From Pseudomonas sp. HAR-UPW-AIA-41 (lineage in GTDB: Bacteria > Pseudomonadota > Gammaproteobacteria > Pseudomonadales > Pseudomonadaceae), in the NCBI RefSeq assembly GCF_002304225.1, contig NZ_NSLB01000005.1:186001-250000 (forward strand): a stretch of 64,000 nucleotides of DNA, in the 5' to 3' direction. Under the pieces are notes generated by a model. That model did not search any database and had not been told where the DNA came from. It saw nothing but the letters and a program-made list of their open reading frames with translations. A program made the translations under genes and the position numbers. Position 1 is the first letter of the stretch. Every line of letters begins with the position of its first letter. This document shows positions 43,873 to 52,503 of this stretch, in pieces.

Positions 43873-44928
43873 TCAGTCTCCGTCGTGGGCGTTGAAGCCG
43901 AGCTGGATGTTTAGCGCCTTGGCCAACTGGCTGGCATGCAGTTGGTGCAGGCGGCTGAGGCTGTCATAGAAGGCATTCAGGCGCTCACGTCCGGCGGCAT
44001 CCTTGAGCAGCGCATCCATCGGCTGGTCGAGGGCCTTGAGCTGGCTCTGGGTGTCCTGCCAGGCCTGATCGATCTGCTCGGCCAGCGGCTGTTGAGCGCT
44101 GGGCAGCAGCAGACGCAGACTGCCTTCGTCACTGCCCTGCCAGAGCGTCTGGGCGCTGCCGAGGCTGGCGCCGATCAGTGCCAGCGAGGCCTGACTACGC
44201 CAGGCCTCGGCCTGGTAAGGCTGCGGCTGGCCTTTGCTCTGCCGGCCGAGCGGGGTGCCCAGCTTCTTCTTCAGCAGTTCCAGGGCATTGACCTGGGTAC
44301 GCAGCAGTTCGGCCACGGCCTCCTGGCCATCGGCAAAGCGGGCATTGGGGAACTGGCTGAGCTGGGCGAGCATGCCGTCTTTGGCCTGCCACTGCTCCAG
44401 CACACGTCCGGCCAGTTGCTGCTGATGGGCGGCGATGCCGGTCAGCAGGGGACAGTAGCGGGCTTTCTGCTCGGCCTGGGTGAGGTCGATGGCCTGATCG
44501 AAGAGTACGTATTCATAGGCGGTCAGGCCCTGAACCACCACGCTGGCCGAGTCCAGATCGCCCTGGGTCAGCTGCGGCTTGCTGGTGAGCAGCGCTTCGA
44601 CCTGACGCTGAACGAGATTCTTCTTGTCCGGCCAGAACTGCACCTGCCAGGCCAGATTGCCTTCGCTCAACGGGCCCACAGCGACCGGCTGCAGGGCCGC
44701 CCAGTGCTGCTGCACGGTCAGCAGTTGCTGGCGGGCCTGTGCCAGATCGGCGGTGCCCTGGCAGAAGGCGCCGGCGCTCTGGTTCAGCTGTTGGTTGGCC
44801 TGCAGCCAGCTCTGATAGACCGGCAGCACCTGCTGCGTGGCCAGTTGCCGGCTGATGCTGGCCTGGCCTGGCGCCTGATTGCAGGCCGCTAGGGTCAGGC
44901 AGGAAAGGGCGAGCAGAGTCTTGCGCAT
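43873..44928 (-). CDS. Imelysin-family lipoprotein
   Basis: The 351-residue protein has a lipobox LTLAAC near residues 11-16 and an imelysin/peptidase M75 domain: two four-helix-bundle halves with QGLTAYEYVLFDQAIDL, corresponding to the degenerate GxHxxE region. The gene begins GGAG-N5-ATG and starts 10 nt after the di-heme protein gene ends. Imelysin-like proteins bind iron or act in its uptake; proteolysis is unproven. It probably anchors at the outer membrane. Confidence 0.83.
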   Translation of the reverse strand: MRKTLLALSCLTLAACNQAPGQASISRQLATQQVLPVYQSWLQANQQLNQSAGAFCQGTADLAQARQQLLTVQQHWAALQPVAVGPLSEGNLAWQVQFWPDKKNLVQRQVEALLTSKPQLTQGDLDSASVVVQGLTAYEYVLFDQAIDLTQAEQKARYCPLLTGIAAHQQQLAGRVLEQWQAKDGMLAQLSQFPNARFADGQEAVAELLRTQVNALELLKKKLGTPLGRQSKGQPQPYQAEAWRSQASLALIGASLGSAQTLWQGSDEGSLRLLLPSAQQPLAEQIDQAWQDTQSQLKALDQPMDALLKDAAGRERLNAFYDSLSRLHQLHASQLAKALNIQLGFNAHDGD

Positions 44929-44938
44929 GGGGGCTCCG

Positions 44939-46354
44939 TTAGAGGGAATTGAGGAAGGCCAGCAGGGCCTCGCGCTCATCGCGGCTGAAATGACTGACGG
45001 CATCGCGGGCAGCCTGGGCTTCGCCGCCATGCCAGAAAATGGCTTCGAGCAGATTACGCGCCCGGCCATCGTGAAGGAATTGGGTATGGCCGCTGACCTG
45101 CTGGGTCAGGCCAATGCCCCACAGTGGCGGGGTGCGCCACTCCTGGCCGCTGGCGAGAAACTCGGGGCGCTGGTCGGCAAGGCCGGGGCCCATGTCATGC
45201 AGCAGCAGATCGCTGTAGGGGCGAATGGTCTGGCTGGCCAGTTCGGGCTCCGCCGCGTCGGCGCGGGTGATGAACTTCGGGGTGTGGCAACTGGCGCAGC
45301 CGGCCTGATGGAACAGTGCCTTGCCCTTTAGCACCTGCGGCGCGTCGACCTGGCGGCGTTGCGGAACGGCCAGGTTGCGGCTGTAGAACAGCACGCTGGC
45401 GAGGATGTTGTCGCTGACCTCGGGGCTGCCGCCATTGGGCATCTGCTGGCAGGCGGCCTGTGCCGCCGTGCAGTCATCGGCGGGTAGCAGCGAGGTGGTC
45501 AGGCCCATGTCGCCGGCAAAGGCATGGGCGTTCTGCTGGTTCAGGGTGGGTTGCCCGGCCTTCCAGCCGAAGCGGCCGATCACGCTCTGCCCGCGGGCGT
45601 CATCCCACACCTGATTGGCGCGGCCGCTGATACCGTCGCCATTGCTGTCGTCGGGGTCGGCCAGTGCTAGCAGGTCGGCATCGGCAATGGCTTCGAGCAG
45701 GCCAAGGCCGATCATCGGCGGGGCGATGCGCAGGGAGAATTGCGTCTGTGGGTGCAGCGGACCATAGCCGAGGTCGCTGAGCTGCAGTTTTGGCTGACGC
45801 AACTCGACCTCGCTGCCGTCGGCCAGGGTGATTCGGTGCGTCTGCCACTCCAGGCGGATTTTGCCTTCCGGTGCGTGGCCGGGAATGGCCATGTCCTGCA
45901 GCTGACCGCCGTAGGTGGGTTCGGCGATCACGCCGTGGCGCTGCAGCTGGGCTTCCTGGCCTGGCCCGGCGGGAATTGACAGGCGCAGCAGCATGGAAAC
46001 GGCGCTTGCAGCGTCGGCTGCCGGGGGGCGGCCGCGGCCATCCTTGATATGGCAGTTCTGGCAGGCGTTGGTGTTGAACAGCGGGCCGAGGCCGTCGCGG
46101 GCGGTGGTGGTCGAGGGCGCGATGACCCAGGGCGCGCGGAAGAAACTGTTGCCGACGCTGAAGTCCAGGCGGCGCACCGGGGGCAGGTTGGCCGAGGGCA
46201 GGGAGAAGGCATTGTGGTCGGCCTGGGCCACGCTGGCGTGGCCGCCGGACAGGGCTTCACCCGGCTCGGCTTGGCTGAAGTCGGTCTGTAGGGCATCGCA
46301 GCCGGCCAGCAGGGCGGCCACTAGCAGTGGTAGGAGACGAGGCGAAACAGGCAT
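44939..46354 (-). CDS. Di-heme oxidoreductase family lipoprotein (DUF1111)
   Basis: The 471-residue protein has a lipoprotein signal (LVAALLAGC) and two CXXCH heme-c sites: NACQNCHIKDG near the N-terminal third and GCASCHTPKF in the C-terminal third. The middle has DPDDSNGDGISGRANQVWDD, a calcium-binding-like loop, and GRFGWKAGQPTLNQQNAHAF. These are hallmarks of the DHOR/DUF1111 family of periplasmic c-type cytochromes. The enzyme might oxidise or reduce iron or thiols in an iron-uptake system; that role is inference from its neighbours. A Fur-like box precedes the gene. Neither start has a strong ribosome-binding site; a GTG 9 nt upstream is an alternative. Confidence 0.86.
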   Translation of the reverse strand: MPVSPRLLPLLVAALLAGCDALQTDFSQAEPGEALSGGHASVAQADHNAFSLPSANLPPVRRLDFSVGNSFFRAPWVIAPSTTTARDGLGPLFNTNACQNCHIKDGRGRPPAADAASAVSMLLRLSIPAGPGQEAQLQRHGVIAEPTYGGQLQDMAIPGHAPEGKIRLEWQTHRITLADGSEVELRQPKLQLSDLGYGPLHPQTQFSLRIAPPMIGLGLLEAIADADLLALADPDDSNGDGISGRANQVWDDARGQSVIGRFGWKAGQPTLNQQNAHAFAGDMGLTTSLLPADDCTAAQAACQQMPNGGSPEVSDNILASVLFYSRNLAVPQRRQVDAPQVLKGKALFHQAGCASCHTPKFITRADAAEPELASQTIRPYSDLLLHDMGPGLADQRPEFLASGQEWRTPPLWGIGLTQQVSGHTQFLHDGRARNLLEAIFWHGGEAQAARDAVSHFSRDEREALLAFLNSL

Positions 46355-46407
46355 GACTAACACCGGGGGAAAACGAGGGCGTCAGGGTAACAGGTAGCGT
46401 CTGCTCA

Positions 46408-46426
46408 AATAAGAACAATTGCCATT
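46408..46426 (-). promoter_or_regulatory. Putative Fur box upstream of di-heme protein operon
   Basis: Read on the minus strand, AATGGCAATTGTTCTTATT matches the AATGAGAAT-ATTCTCATT type of Fur box in most positions. It lies 54-72 nt upstream of the di-heme protein gene, in its promoter region. Iron-dependent repression of the operon is inferred. Confidence 0.65.
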
Positions 46427-46460
46427 CAGGTCGGTGGCATGACGTCGCACCCAGGTAAAA

Positions 46461-46492
46461 ACAAACGGGATGCCGCAGGGCATCCCGTTTGT
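46461..46492 (-). terminator. Rho-independent terminator after imelysin (icmP) gene
   Basis: A perfect 14-bp stem (ACAAACGGGATGCC / GGCATCCCGTTTGT) with a 4-nt loop; on the minus strand it is followed by TTTTTACC. It isolates the upstream imelysin gene from the di-heme operon. Confidence 0.85.
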
Positions 46493-46507
46493 GTGGCGGC
46501 GGGTGAA

Positions 46508-47818
46508 TCAGAACTGGTGGTCGGCGGTATCCGGCTTCAGTTCGTTGATGCCCAGCTTGGCCGAGGCCTGCTCGATCGCGGCGGTCTGCTTGACCAGTGC
46601 AGCAATGGCGTCACGCACGATCTGCTGGCCGGCGTTGTTGTCGGCGGCGATCAGCTGATCGAAGTGCTGGTCGTTGTTGGCGCTGTCCACCAGGGCCTGC
46701 AGCTTGCCTTCGGTCGCCTCCAGGTCTGCCTTAAGGGTGCTGTCGGTCTGGGCGTCGGCCTTGGCCACCAGGCTGGACAGGCTTGGGCCGGTCAGGGTGG
46801 TGCCGTCGACCTTCTGGTACTCGCCCAAGTAGACGTTACGAATGCCTTTGGCGTTGAAGAAGTGCGAGTTGTGGGTGTTGTCGCTGAAGCAGTCGTGCTC
46901 GTCTTCGGTGGAGTTGGCCTCCAGCGCAACCTTCATGCGCTCGCCGGCCAGCTCTCCCAGGGACAGGCTACCCATGCCGAACAGCATCTTGCGCAGTCCG
47001 CTGTCGGCCGGCTCGGCTTCCAGCTTGGCGCGGTAGTTGTCGGCCTTGCCGGCTTGCCACTGGCCGACCATGTACTCCAGGTCGCTGACCAGCAGGCTGG
47101 TGGCGGCTTTGAGGAACTCGGCGCGGCGCTCGCAGTTGCCGCCGGTGCAGGCTTCGCCCTGGGCAAAGTCTGTGGCCGGACGGTTGCCGGCGCCCGGGTT
47201 GGTGCCGTTGAGGTCCTGGCCCCAGAGGAGGAACTCGATGGCGTGGTAGCCGGTGGCGACGTTGGCTTCGGAGCCACCCAGTTCATTCAGGCTGGCCAGC
47301 AGTTCACCGTTGATGGTGCTCACGTCGATCTTGTCTTCGCCGACTTGCAGCTCGCGGTTGGCGATGATGTTGGCCTGCGCGCCCGGGTTGCCCAGCGCAT
47401 GCTGGTAGTCCTTGGCCACGTAGTCGATCAGGCCTTCGTCCAGCGGCCAGGCGTTGAGCTGACCTTCCCAGTCGTCGACCACCGGGTTGCCGAAGCGGAA
47501 CACTTCGCTCTGCATGTACGGCTTGCGCGCCGCCAGCCAGGCTTCGCGGGCCGCCTTGAGGGTGGCATCGTTCGGCTGGGCGAGCAGGGCGTCGACGGCC
47601 TTCTGCAGGTTCTGTGCGGTGCCCAGGGCGTCGCTGAACACGGCCAGGGCCAGATCGCCATAGTGCTTGACCACGGCCTGACCGGCGCTGGCATCCACCA
47701 CGCTGCTGGCAGCCGGAGTAGTGGCTGCGGTGTTGGCCGGGGTCTTTTCTTCGCCGCAACCGGCGAGGGTGATGGCAACGGCGAGCAGGCTGGCTGCAGC
47801 CCAAGGCTTACGGAGCAT
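46508..47818 (-). CDS. icmP: Imelysin family iron-regulated lipoprotein (IcmP-like)
   Basis: The 436-residue protein has a lipoprotein signal (ITLAGC at residues 16-21) and a full imelysin domain with the conserved GYHAIEFLLWGQDLN (GxHxxE), plus CTGGNCERRAEF and FNAKGIRNVYLGEY. In P. aeruginosa the homologue is IcmP (reported as an insulin-cleaving metalloprotease homologue, PA4370), which is iron-regulated. It is probably outer-membrane anchored and acts in iron handling. A Fur-like box lies 51-69 nt upstream and a strong terminator follows. Both suggest an independent iron-responsive unit. Confidence 0.85.
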   Translation of the reverse strand: MLRKPWAAASLLAVAITLAGCGEEKTPANTAATTPAASSVVDASAGQAVVKHYGDLALAVFSDALGTAQNLQKAVDALLAQPNDATLKAAREAWLAARKPYMQSEVFRFGNPVVDDWEGQLNAWPLDEGLIDYVAKDYQHALGNPGAQANIIANRELQVGEDKIDVSTINGELLASLNELGGSEANVATGYHAIEFLLWGQDLNGTNPGAGNRPATDFAQGEACTGGNCERRAEFLKAATSLLVSDLEYMVGQWQAGKADNYRAKLEAEPADSGLRKMLFGMGSLSLGELAGERMKVALEANSTEDEHDCFSDNTHNSHFFNAKGIRNVYLGEYQKVDGTTLTGPSLSSLVAKADAQTDSTLKADLEATEGKLQALVDSANNDQHFDQLIAADNNAGQQIVRDAIAALVKQTAAIEQASAKLGINELKPDTADHQF

Positions 47819-47868
47819 GGTGATTCCTTCTGGTCTGGCGCAACGAGGTATATAAGAAACTTGAGTAT

Positions 47869-47887
47869 AATGCGAAATATTTGCATT
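47869..47887 (-). promoter_or_regulatory. Putative Fur box upstream of icmP
   Basis: The minus-strand sequence AATGCAAATATTTCGCATT is a near-palindrome matching the AATGAGAAT-ATTCTCATT Fur consensus at about 14 of 18 positions. It lies 51-69 nt before the icmP start in an AT-rich promoter-like region. Confidence 0.65.
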
Positions 47888-48003
47888 AACTGTAAAGCCT
47901 GAGTCTTGGATTTTCTCCCGCTGTGCTCCGGCTGACAGTGCGCGGGTGGCATTTGCCGGTAGAATCAGGCGGAATCTTTCGCAGCTCTTAGGGAGAAGCC
48001 TGC

Positions 48004-48576
48004 ATGAGCCTGACCACTGTTGCCGTTCTGGTTGTCCTGTTTCTCGTCGCCGCCTATGCGGTCACTCTGTACAACGCACTGGTCCGCCTAAAGCACGGGG
48101 TGAGCAAGGCCTGGTCGAATATCGACGTACTGCTCAAGCAGCGCCATGAGGAACTGCCCAAGCTGGTGGAAACCTGCAAGCAGTACATGCAGCACGAGCG
48201 CACGACCCTGGAACAGGTGATCACTGCGCGCAATGCCGTGGCCAGTGCCAGTCAGAAGGGTGATATGCAGGCTCTGGGGCAGGCGGAAACGGGGCTTCGT
48301 GCCGGTCTCGGCCAGCTGTTCGCCCTGGCCGAGAATTACCCGCAGCTCAAGGCCAACGAAAGCTTCCAGCACCTGCAGCAGCGCATCAGTGGCCTGGAGA
48401 ACGGTATTGCCGATCGCCGCGAGCTGTACAACGAGGCGGTCAACCTGAACAACGTGCGCATCGAGCAGTTTCCCGATGTGCTGATCGCCCGTTTCTTTGC
48501 CTTCAAGGCTGCCGAGCTGTTGCAGTTCAGCGATGCCGAGAAGGCCGATGTCGATCTGAAGCAACTGTTTAGCTGA
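48004..48576 (+). CDS. LemA family protein
   Basis: The 190-residue protein has an N-terminal transmembrane helix (VAVLVVLFLVAAYAVTLYNALVRL) followed by the LemA helical domain: VSKAWSNIDVLLKQRHEELPKLVETCKQYM, NYPQLKANESFQHLQQRISGLENGIADRRELYNEAVN. It would be anchored in the inner membrane with the helical domain in the periplasm or cytoplasm; the function of LemA is unknown. GGGAGAAG lies before the ATG. It is followed 7 nt later by a GIDE-like membrane protein, a common pairing. Confidence 0.9.
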   Translation: MSLTTVAVLVVLFLVAAYAVTLYNALVRLKHGVSKAWSNIDVLLKQRHEELPKLVETCKQYMQHERTTLEQVITARNAVASASQKGDMQALGQAETGLRAGLGQLFALAENYPQLKANESFQHLQQRISGLENGIADRRELYNEAVNLNNVRIEQFPDVLIARFFAFKAAELLQFSDAEKADVDLKQLFS

Positions 48577-48583
48577 GGCAGGC

Positions 48584-49486
48584 ATGACCACGGATGTCGC
48601 GGGCCTGGCCCTGAGTCTGGCCTTCAGTGTGGGCGCCTGTGTCGGTGGTGGCTGGTGGTGTGTGCAGCGCTGGCGTCAGGCGCGCATTCTGCTGGATACG
48701 CCGACCTCGAAGATTCGCTCGGCGGCTCAGGGCTTTGTCGAGCTCTATGGCGTACTCAAGGAGCAGGCCGAACCGCCACTGCGTGCGCCCCTGACCGATA
48801 CCCCCTGCGTGTGGTGGCGCTATCGCATCGAGGAGTGCAGCCGCGACAGCGACAACAAGCTGCGCTGGCGGGTGGTCGAGAGTGGCACCAGTGAGGCCTG
48901 GCTACGACTGGCAGATGCCACCGGCGAATGCCTGATCGATCCACGCGGGGCCGAAGTCCGTGCCGCCACCCGGCAGACCTGGCATGGCAGTCAGCGTCAT
49001 CCGCTGCGCCTTGAGCGCGCGGGTCTGTTCAGTCAGTTGTTCAACCAGAGTGGCTATCGCTACAAGGAAGAGCGCCTGCATGCCGGCGAGCCTTTGTACG
49101 CCATCGGTGACTTTCACACCCAGGGTGGTGGCCGCGCGGGGCTTGATCTGGAGCGTGCCCGCGGCGAGGTGGTGCGTGAGTGGAAGCAGGATTTTCAGGG
49201 ACTGCTGACACGCTTCGACACCAATGCTGACGGCCGCCTGGATGAGCCGGAGTGGCAGCGCGTGCAGCTGGCTGCCGGGCTGGAGGCTGAGCAACGTCAT
49301 CGCCAGGTGAGCCTGCAGCCGGCACAGAACATCATGCGCCGGCCAGGCGAGGCTCAGCCGTTTCTCTTGTCCAGCTCTGGCGAGGATGATGTGGCGCGCA
49401 GCTTTCAATGGCAGGCAGCGGCAGGAGCGGTGGCCTGCCTGCTGGGGGCGCTGGCGACTGCCTGGTTACTGCAGAACGCGCTGTAA
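48584..49486 (+). CDS. GIDE-type membrane protein with internal EF-hand
   Basis: The 300-residue protein has an N-terminal TM segment (LALSLAFSVGACVGGGWW) and a C-terminal one (AGAVACLLGALATAWLL), enclosing a soluble domain like that of the E3-ligase GIDE/YGR family (TPTSKIRSAAQGFVELYGVLKEQAEPPLRAPLTDTPCVWWRYRIEE). No RING follows. Residues 212-223 read DTNADGRLDEPE, a perfect canonical EF-hand loop, suggesting Ca2+ binding. It follows LemA by 7 nt, implying co-function; the role of such pairs is unknown. A ribosome-binding site GAGGCAGG precedes the ATG. Confidence 0.82.
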   Translation: MTTDVAGLALSLAFSVGACVGGGWWCVQRWRQARILLDTPTSKIRSAAQGFVELYGVLKEQAEPPLRAPLTDTPCVWWRYRIEECSRDSDNKLRWRVVESGTSEAWLRLADATGECLIDPRGAEVRAATRQTWHGSQRHPLRLERAGLFSQLFNQSGYRYKEERLHAGEPLYAIGDFHTQGGGRAGLDLERARGEVVREWKQDFQGLLTRFDTNADGRLDEPEWQRVQLAAGLEAEQRHRQVSLQPAQNIMRRPGEAQPFLLSSSGEDDVARSFQWQAAAGAVACLLGALATAWLLQNAL

Positions 49487-49492
49487 GCGCCG

Positions 49493-51556
49493 TTACTGGC
49501 GCTCGCTGACGGAGGCTTCGCTCAGGCGGCGGGATTGCTTGAGGTATTGCAGCAAGTCACGTGGCGGCAGGGGCTTGCTGTACAGGTAGCCCTGACCTTC
49601 GTCGCAACCCTGGGCGATGATGTAGGCCTCCTGTTCGGCGGTTTCCACGCCCTCGGCGATTACCTGCATGCTTAGGCTGCGGCCGAGCTGAATGATGGCG
49701 CGGACGATGGTGGCATCGTCCTCGTCCTCGAACAGATCCTGTACGAAGCTCTTGTCGATCTTGATCTTGTCCAGCGGCAGGCTCTTCAGATAGGTCAGAG
49801 AGGAGTAGCCGGTACCAAAGTCGTCGATCGCGATCAGCGCGCCGGAGCGGCGCAGACTGAGCAGGTGCTGAGCAGCGGTGGAGATGTCCTCCATCAGGCC
49901 TGTTTCGGTCACTTCCAGCTCCAGACTGCGCGGTGGCAAGCGATAGACCTGCAGCAGGTTGTTGACCACGCGTGGCAGCTCCGCGTGGTGCAGTTGCACC
50001 GTGGATAGATTGACCGCCATGCGCAGTTCGGCAAAGCCCTGATCGTGCCATTCACGCAGCTGGCGACAGGCCTGATCGAGCACCCACTCACCAATAGTGA
50101 TGATGCTGCCATTCTGTTCGGCCAGGGGGATGAATAGATCGGGCGAGATGAAACCGTGAGTCGGATGCTGCCAGCGGATCAATGCCTCAACGCCAACGAC
50201 TTGATGGCTGCGGTAGTCAACTTGGGGTTGGTAGACCAAGTGGAACTCATTACGAGCAAGCGCTTCACGCAGATCCTTGTCCAACTCGCGACGGCGGCGC
50301 ATTTCACTGTCGACGCTGGCAACGAAGAACTGGTAGCGGTTGCGCGAGCGGCTCTTGGCCAGCGTCATGGTCTGTTCGGCTTTCTGCAGCAGGTTCTCGG
50401 TGCGGTCGCCGTCCTCGGGGAACAGAGTGATGCCAATGGTGGCACGCAGACGGACTTCCTGACTTTCCAGCGGGAACGGGGCTTCCAGATCATCAAGGAT
50501 AGTTTGTGCCAGCTCAGCGGCTTCATAGGGTTGCTCGATATCGGTTTGCACCAGAGCGAACTGGTCTCCGCCGAGACGAGCCAGTGCGCCAAGGCGACCG
50601 CCATGGCTACGAAGACGATCGGCAAGTGATACCAGTAGCTGGTCGCCTGTCTGGTAGCTGAACTGTTCATTGATGCCCTTGAAGTCATCCAGACCAACGC
50701 AGAGCACTGCGACACGGCGCTGCAGACGTCCGGCATCTTCGAGTATCTGGTCCAGCTGTTGCTGTAGCAGCTGGCGGTTGGGCAGGCCCGTGAGGAAGTC
50801 ATACTGAGACATGCGCAGCAGGCTGGTTTCGGCTTCTCGGCGCAAGTGGGTGTTACGTTCAATGGAAGCCAGTAACTGGTTGGCAGTGTTGATCCACAGC
50901 CCCAGCTCGTTCTTCTCGTTCCCCTTGAGCATCGGCAGCTTATGCTCGCTGGGACGGTCAGGGTTAATGTTGGACAGGTGGTCGATGATCTTGCTGAGCG
51001 GCCTTGTCAGTAGCCAGTGATAGACCATGTACAAGACCAGGCCCATCGCGAGGGCGCGCAGTACGCCGGAGATGAAGATAACGATGGAATTGGCGACAAA
51101 GTCTTCGCCGTAAGGAGCCGTGTCCAGGGCAATGGTCAGATCGCCGTAGTACTCACTGTACGGTCCTTTACCGACCAGTTGGGTAGAAAAACTCTGTTCT
51201 TTGCCAAGGATCGGATCAGTAATCCAGCGGGTTGGCTTATCCATCAGCGGGCGGGATTTTTCCGCCAGCATGGGTTCGTTGGGGTGGCCGATGGCGGCGT
51301 GCTGCACCGACTCGTGCTGGAACAGGCCTTCAATCACCTGCATGCCCATTTCGCGATCGAGGCTATAAACGGCCTGAGTAGAGGGGTCGCGGAACATGCC
51401 GAGAATACGCTGGGCGTCGTTGGCCACGGCCTGGCGGGCGCGATAGGCGTCGAAGACAATCTGCGAAAAGCTGAGGATGATCCCGACCACCAGTGCCGAG
51501 AGCAGTACGACGCGTAGCAGCTTGAGCGACAGACTGTTTTTCAGTTCCAGCTTCAA
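49493..51556 (-). CDS. bifA: BifA-like c-di-GMP phosphodiesterase (degenerate GGDEF, active EAL)
   Basis: The 687-residue protein has TM1 at about 14-36, a periplasmic segment, TM2 near 155-183, a HAMP-like linker, a degenerate GGDEF domain with GGDQF at 329-333 and an EAL domain. EAL is intact (GVEALIRW, IDDFGTGYSS, KIDKSF, AEGVE), so c-di-GMP hydrolysis is expected. There is no RxxD I-site. The length and GGDQF motif match BifA of P. aeruginosa, which controls biofilm and swarming. The start is a TTG preceded by AAGGA; earlier in-frame ATGs have no ribosome-binding site, and the TTG gives the family length. sodB lies upstream on the same strand. Confidence 0.9.
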   Translation of the reverse strand: MKLELKNSLSLKLLRVVLLSALVVGIILSFSQIVFDAYRARQAVANDAQRILGMFRDPSTQAVYSLDREMGMQVIEGLFQHESVQHAAIGHPNEPMLAEKSRPLMDKPTRWITDPILGKEQSFSTQLVGKGPYSEYYGDLTIALDTAPYGEDFVANSIVIFISGVLRALAMGLVLYMVYHWLLTRPLSKIIDHLSNINPDRPSEHKLPMLKGNEKNELGLWINTANQLLASIERNTHLRREAETSLLRMSQYDFLTGLPNRQLLQQQLDQILEDAGRLQRRVAVLCVGLDDFKGINEQFSYQTGDQLLVSLADRLRSHGGRLGALARLGGDQFALVQTDIEQPYEAAELAQTILDDLEAPFPLESQEVRLRATIGITLFPEDGDRTENLLQKAEQTMTLAKSRSRNRYQFFVASVDSEMRRRRELDKDLREALARNEFHLVYQPQVDYRSHQVVGVEALIRWQHPTHGFISPDLFIPLAEQNGSIITIGEWVLDQACRQLREWHDQGFAELRMAVNLSTVQLHHAELPRVVNNLLQVYRLPPRSLELEVTETGLMEDISTAAQHLLSLRRSGALIAIDDFGTGYSSLTYLKSLPLDKIKIDKSFVQDLFEDEDDATIVRAIIQLGRSLSMQVIAEGVETAEQEAYIIAQGCDEGQGYLYSKPLPPRDLLQYLKQSRRLSEASVSERQ

Positions 51557-51692
51557 AAGGTGGTTCCTTGTTCCGACAGGATTTGTTGCACCCATGCAGT
51601 ATTGGTAATCAACGGCAGCTCGTCAAAGCTCAGGGCCTAATTGTCCGCAAGTTTTATGTCGCGCCGGTGTTTGAGAACGTCTGATTGAAAGG

Positions 51693-51720
51693 CAAGAGCC
51701 CGGCAGGTGCCGGGCTCTTG
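51693..51720 (-). terminator. Terminator-like hairpin after sodB
   Basis: A perfect 12-bp stem (CAAGAGCCCGGC / GCCGGGCTCTTG) with an AGGT loop lies 21 nt after sodB, followed on the minus strand by CCTTTC, a weak T-tract. Confidence 0.65.
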
Positions 51721-51740
51721 GGGATGACACAAGGTCAGCT

Positions 51741-52322
51741 TCAGGCAGCGAAATTCTTCGCCACAAAGTCCCAGTTCACCAGGTTCCAGAACGCTTCTAC
51801 ATACTTCGGACGCAGATTGCGGTAGTCGATGTAGTAGGCATGTTCCCACACGTCACAGGTCAGCAGCGGGGTGTCGCCGCTGGTCAGCGGGCAGCCAGCG
51901 CCGATGGTGCTGGCCAGAGCCAGGGAGCCGTCAGCCTTCTTCACCAGCCAGCCCCAGCCGGAACCGAAGGTGCCGATGGTGACTTTGCTGAACTCTTCCT
52001 TGAACTTGTCGAAGGAACCGAAAGCAGCGTTGATGGCGTCAGCCAGTGCGCCAGTCGGCTGGCCACCGCCGTTCGGCGACAGGCAGTTCCAGTAGAAGGT
52101 GTGGTTCCAGATCTGCGCGGCGTTGTTGAACACGCCGCCGGTGGAGGTCTTGACGATCTCTTCCAGGGTCTTGCCTTCGAACTCGGTGCCCGGCACCAGG
52201 TTGTTCAGGTTCACCACGTAGGTGTTGTGGTGCTTGCCGTGGTGGAATTCCAGGGTCTCGGCGGAAATGTGCGGCTCGAGGGCGTTCTTTTCGTAGGGCA
52301 GCGGCGGCAATTCGAAGGCCAT
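51741..52322 (-). CDS. sodB: Iron superoxide dismutase
   Basis: The 193-residue protein is a full-length Fe-SOD. The metal ligands are H27, H74, D157 and H161 ([11 protein letters not shown]), and [25 protein letters not shown] and GSGWGWLV are family-specific. It converts superoxide to oxygen and peroxide in the cytoplasm. CGGAG lies about 8 nt before the ATG. The Fe-type is chosen over Mn because of the [14 protein letters not shown] context. It is monocistronic with a hairpin after it. Confidence 0.93.
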   Translation of the reverse strand: MAFELPPLPYEKNALEPHISAETLEFHHGKHHNTYVVNLNNLVPGTEFEGKTLEEIVKTSTGGVFNNAAQIWNHTFYWNCLSPNGGGQPTGALADAINAAFGSFDKFKEEFSKVTIGTFGSGWGWLVKKADGSLALASTIGAGCPLTSGDTPLLTCDVWEHAYYIDYRNLRPKYVEAFWNLVNWDFVAKNFAA

Positions 52323-52503
52323 GGTGTTTCTCCGTTATTCCTCAGGGCTGGGCTGGCGCGGCAGGCAGCGACCGGTTCACGGGCCGGTCGACGCTGTGGA
52401 GCAGGGCTCGGTGCGCCGCGGAGCGAGATCATAGCACCGCCGACTGCGGCATATCCACGCAGCAACTGTGTGGAAAAGCCCGTGGCAGCTTGGTTTCTGG
52501 GGG

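Noticed and set aside
52323..52503. A Fur box or PrrF-type site upstream of sodB
   Set aside because: No convincing Fur palindrome was found in this 181-bp gap by eye; base-pairing with a small RNA cannot be judged without the sRNA sequence.
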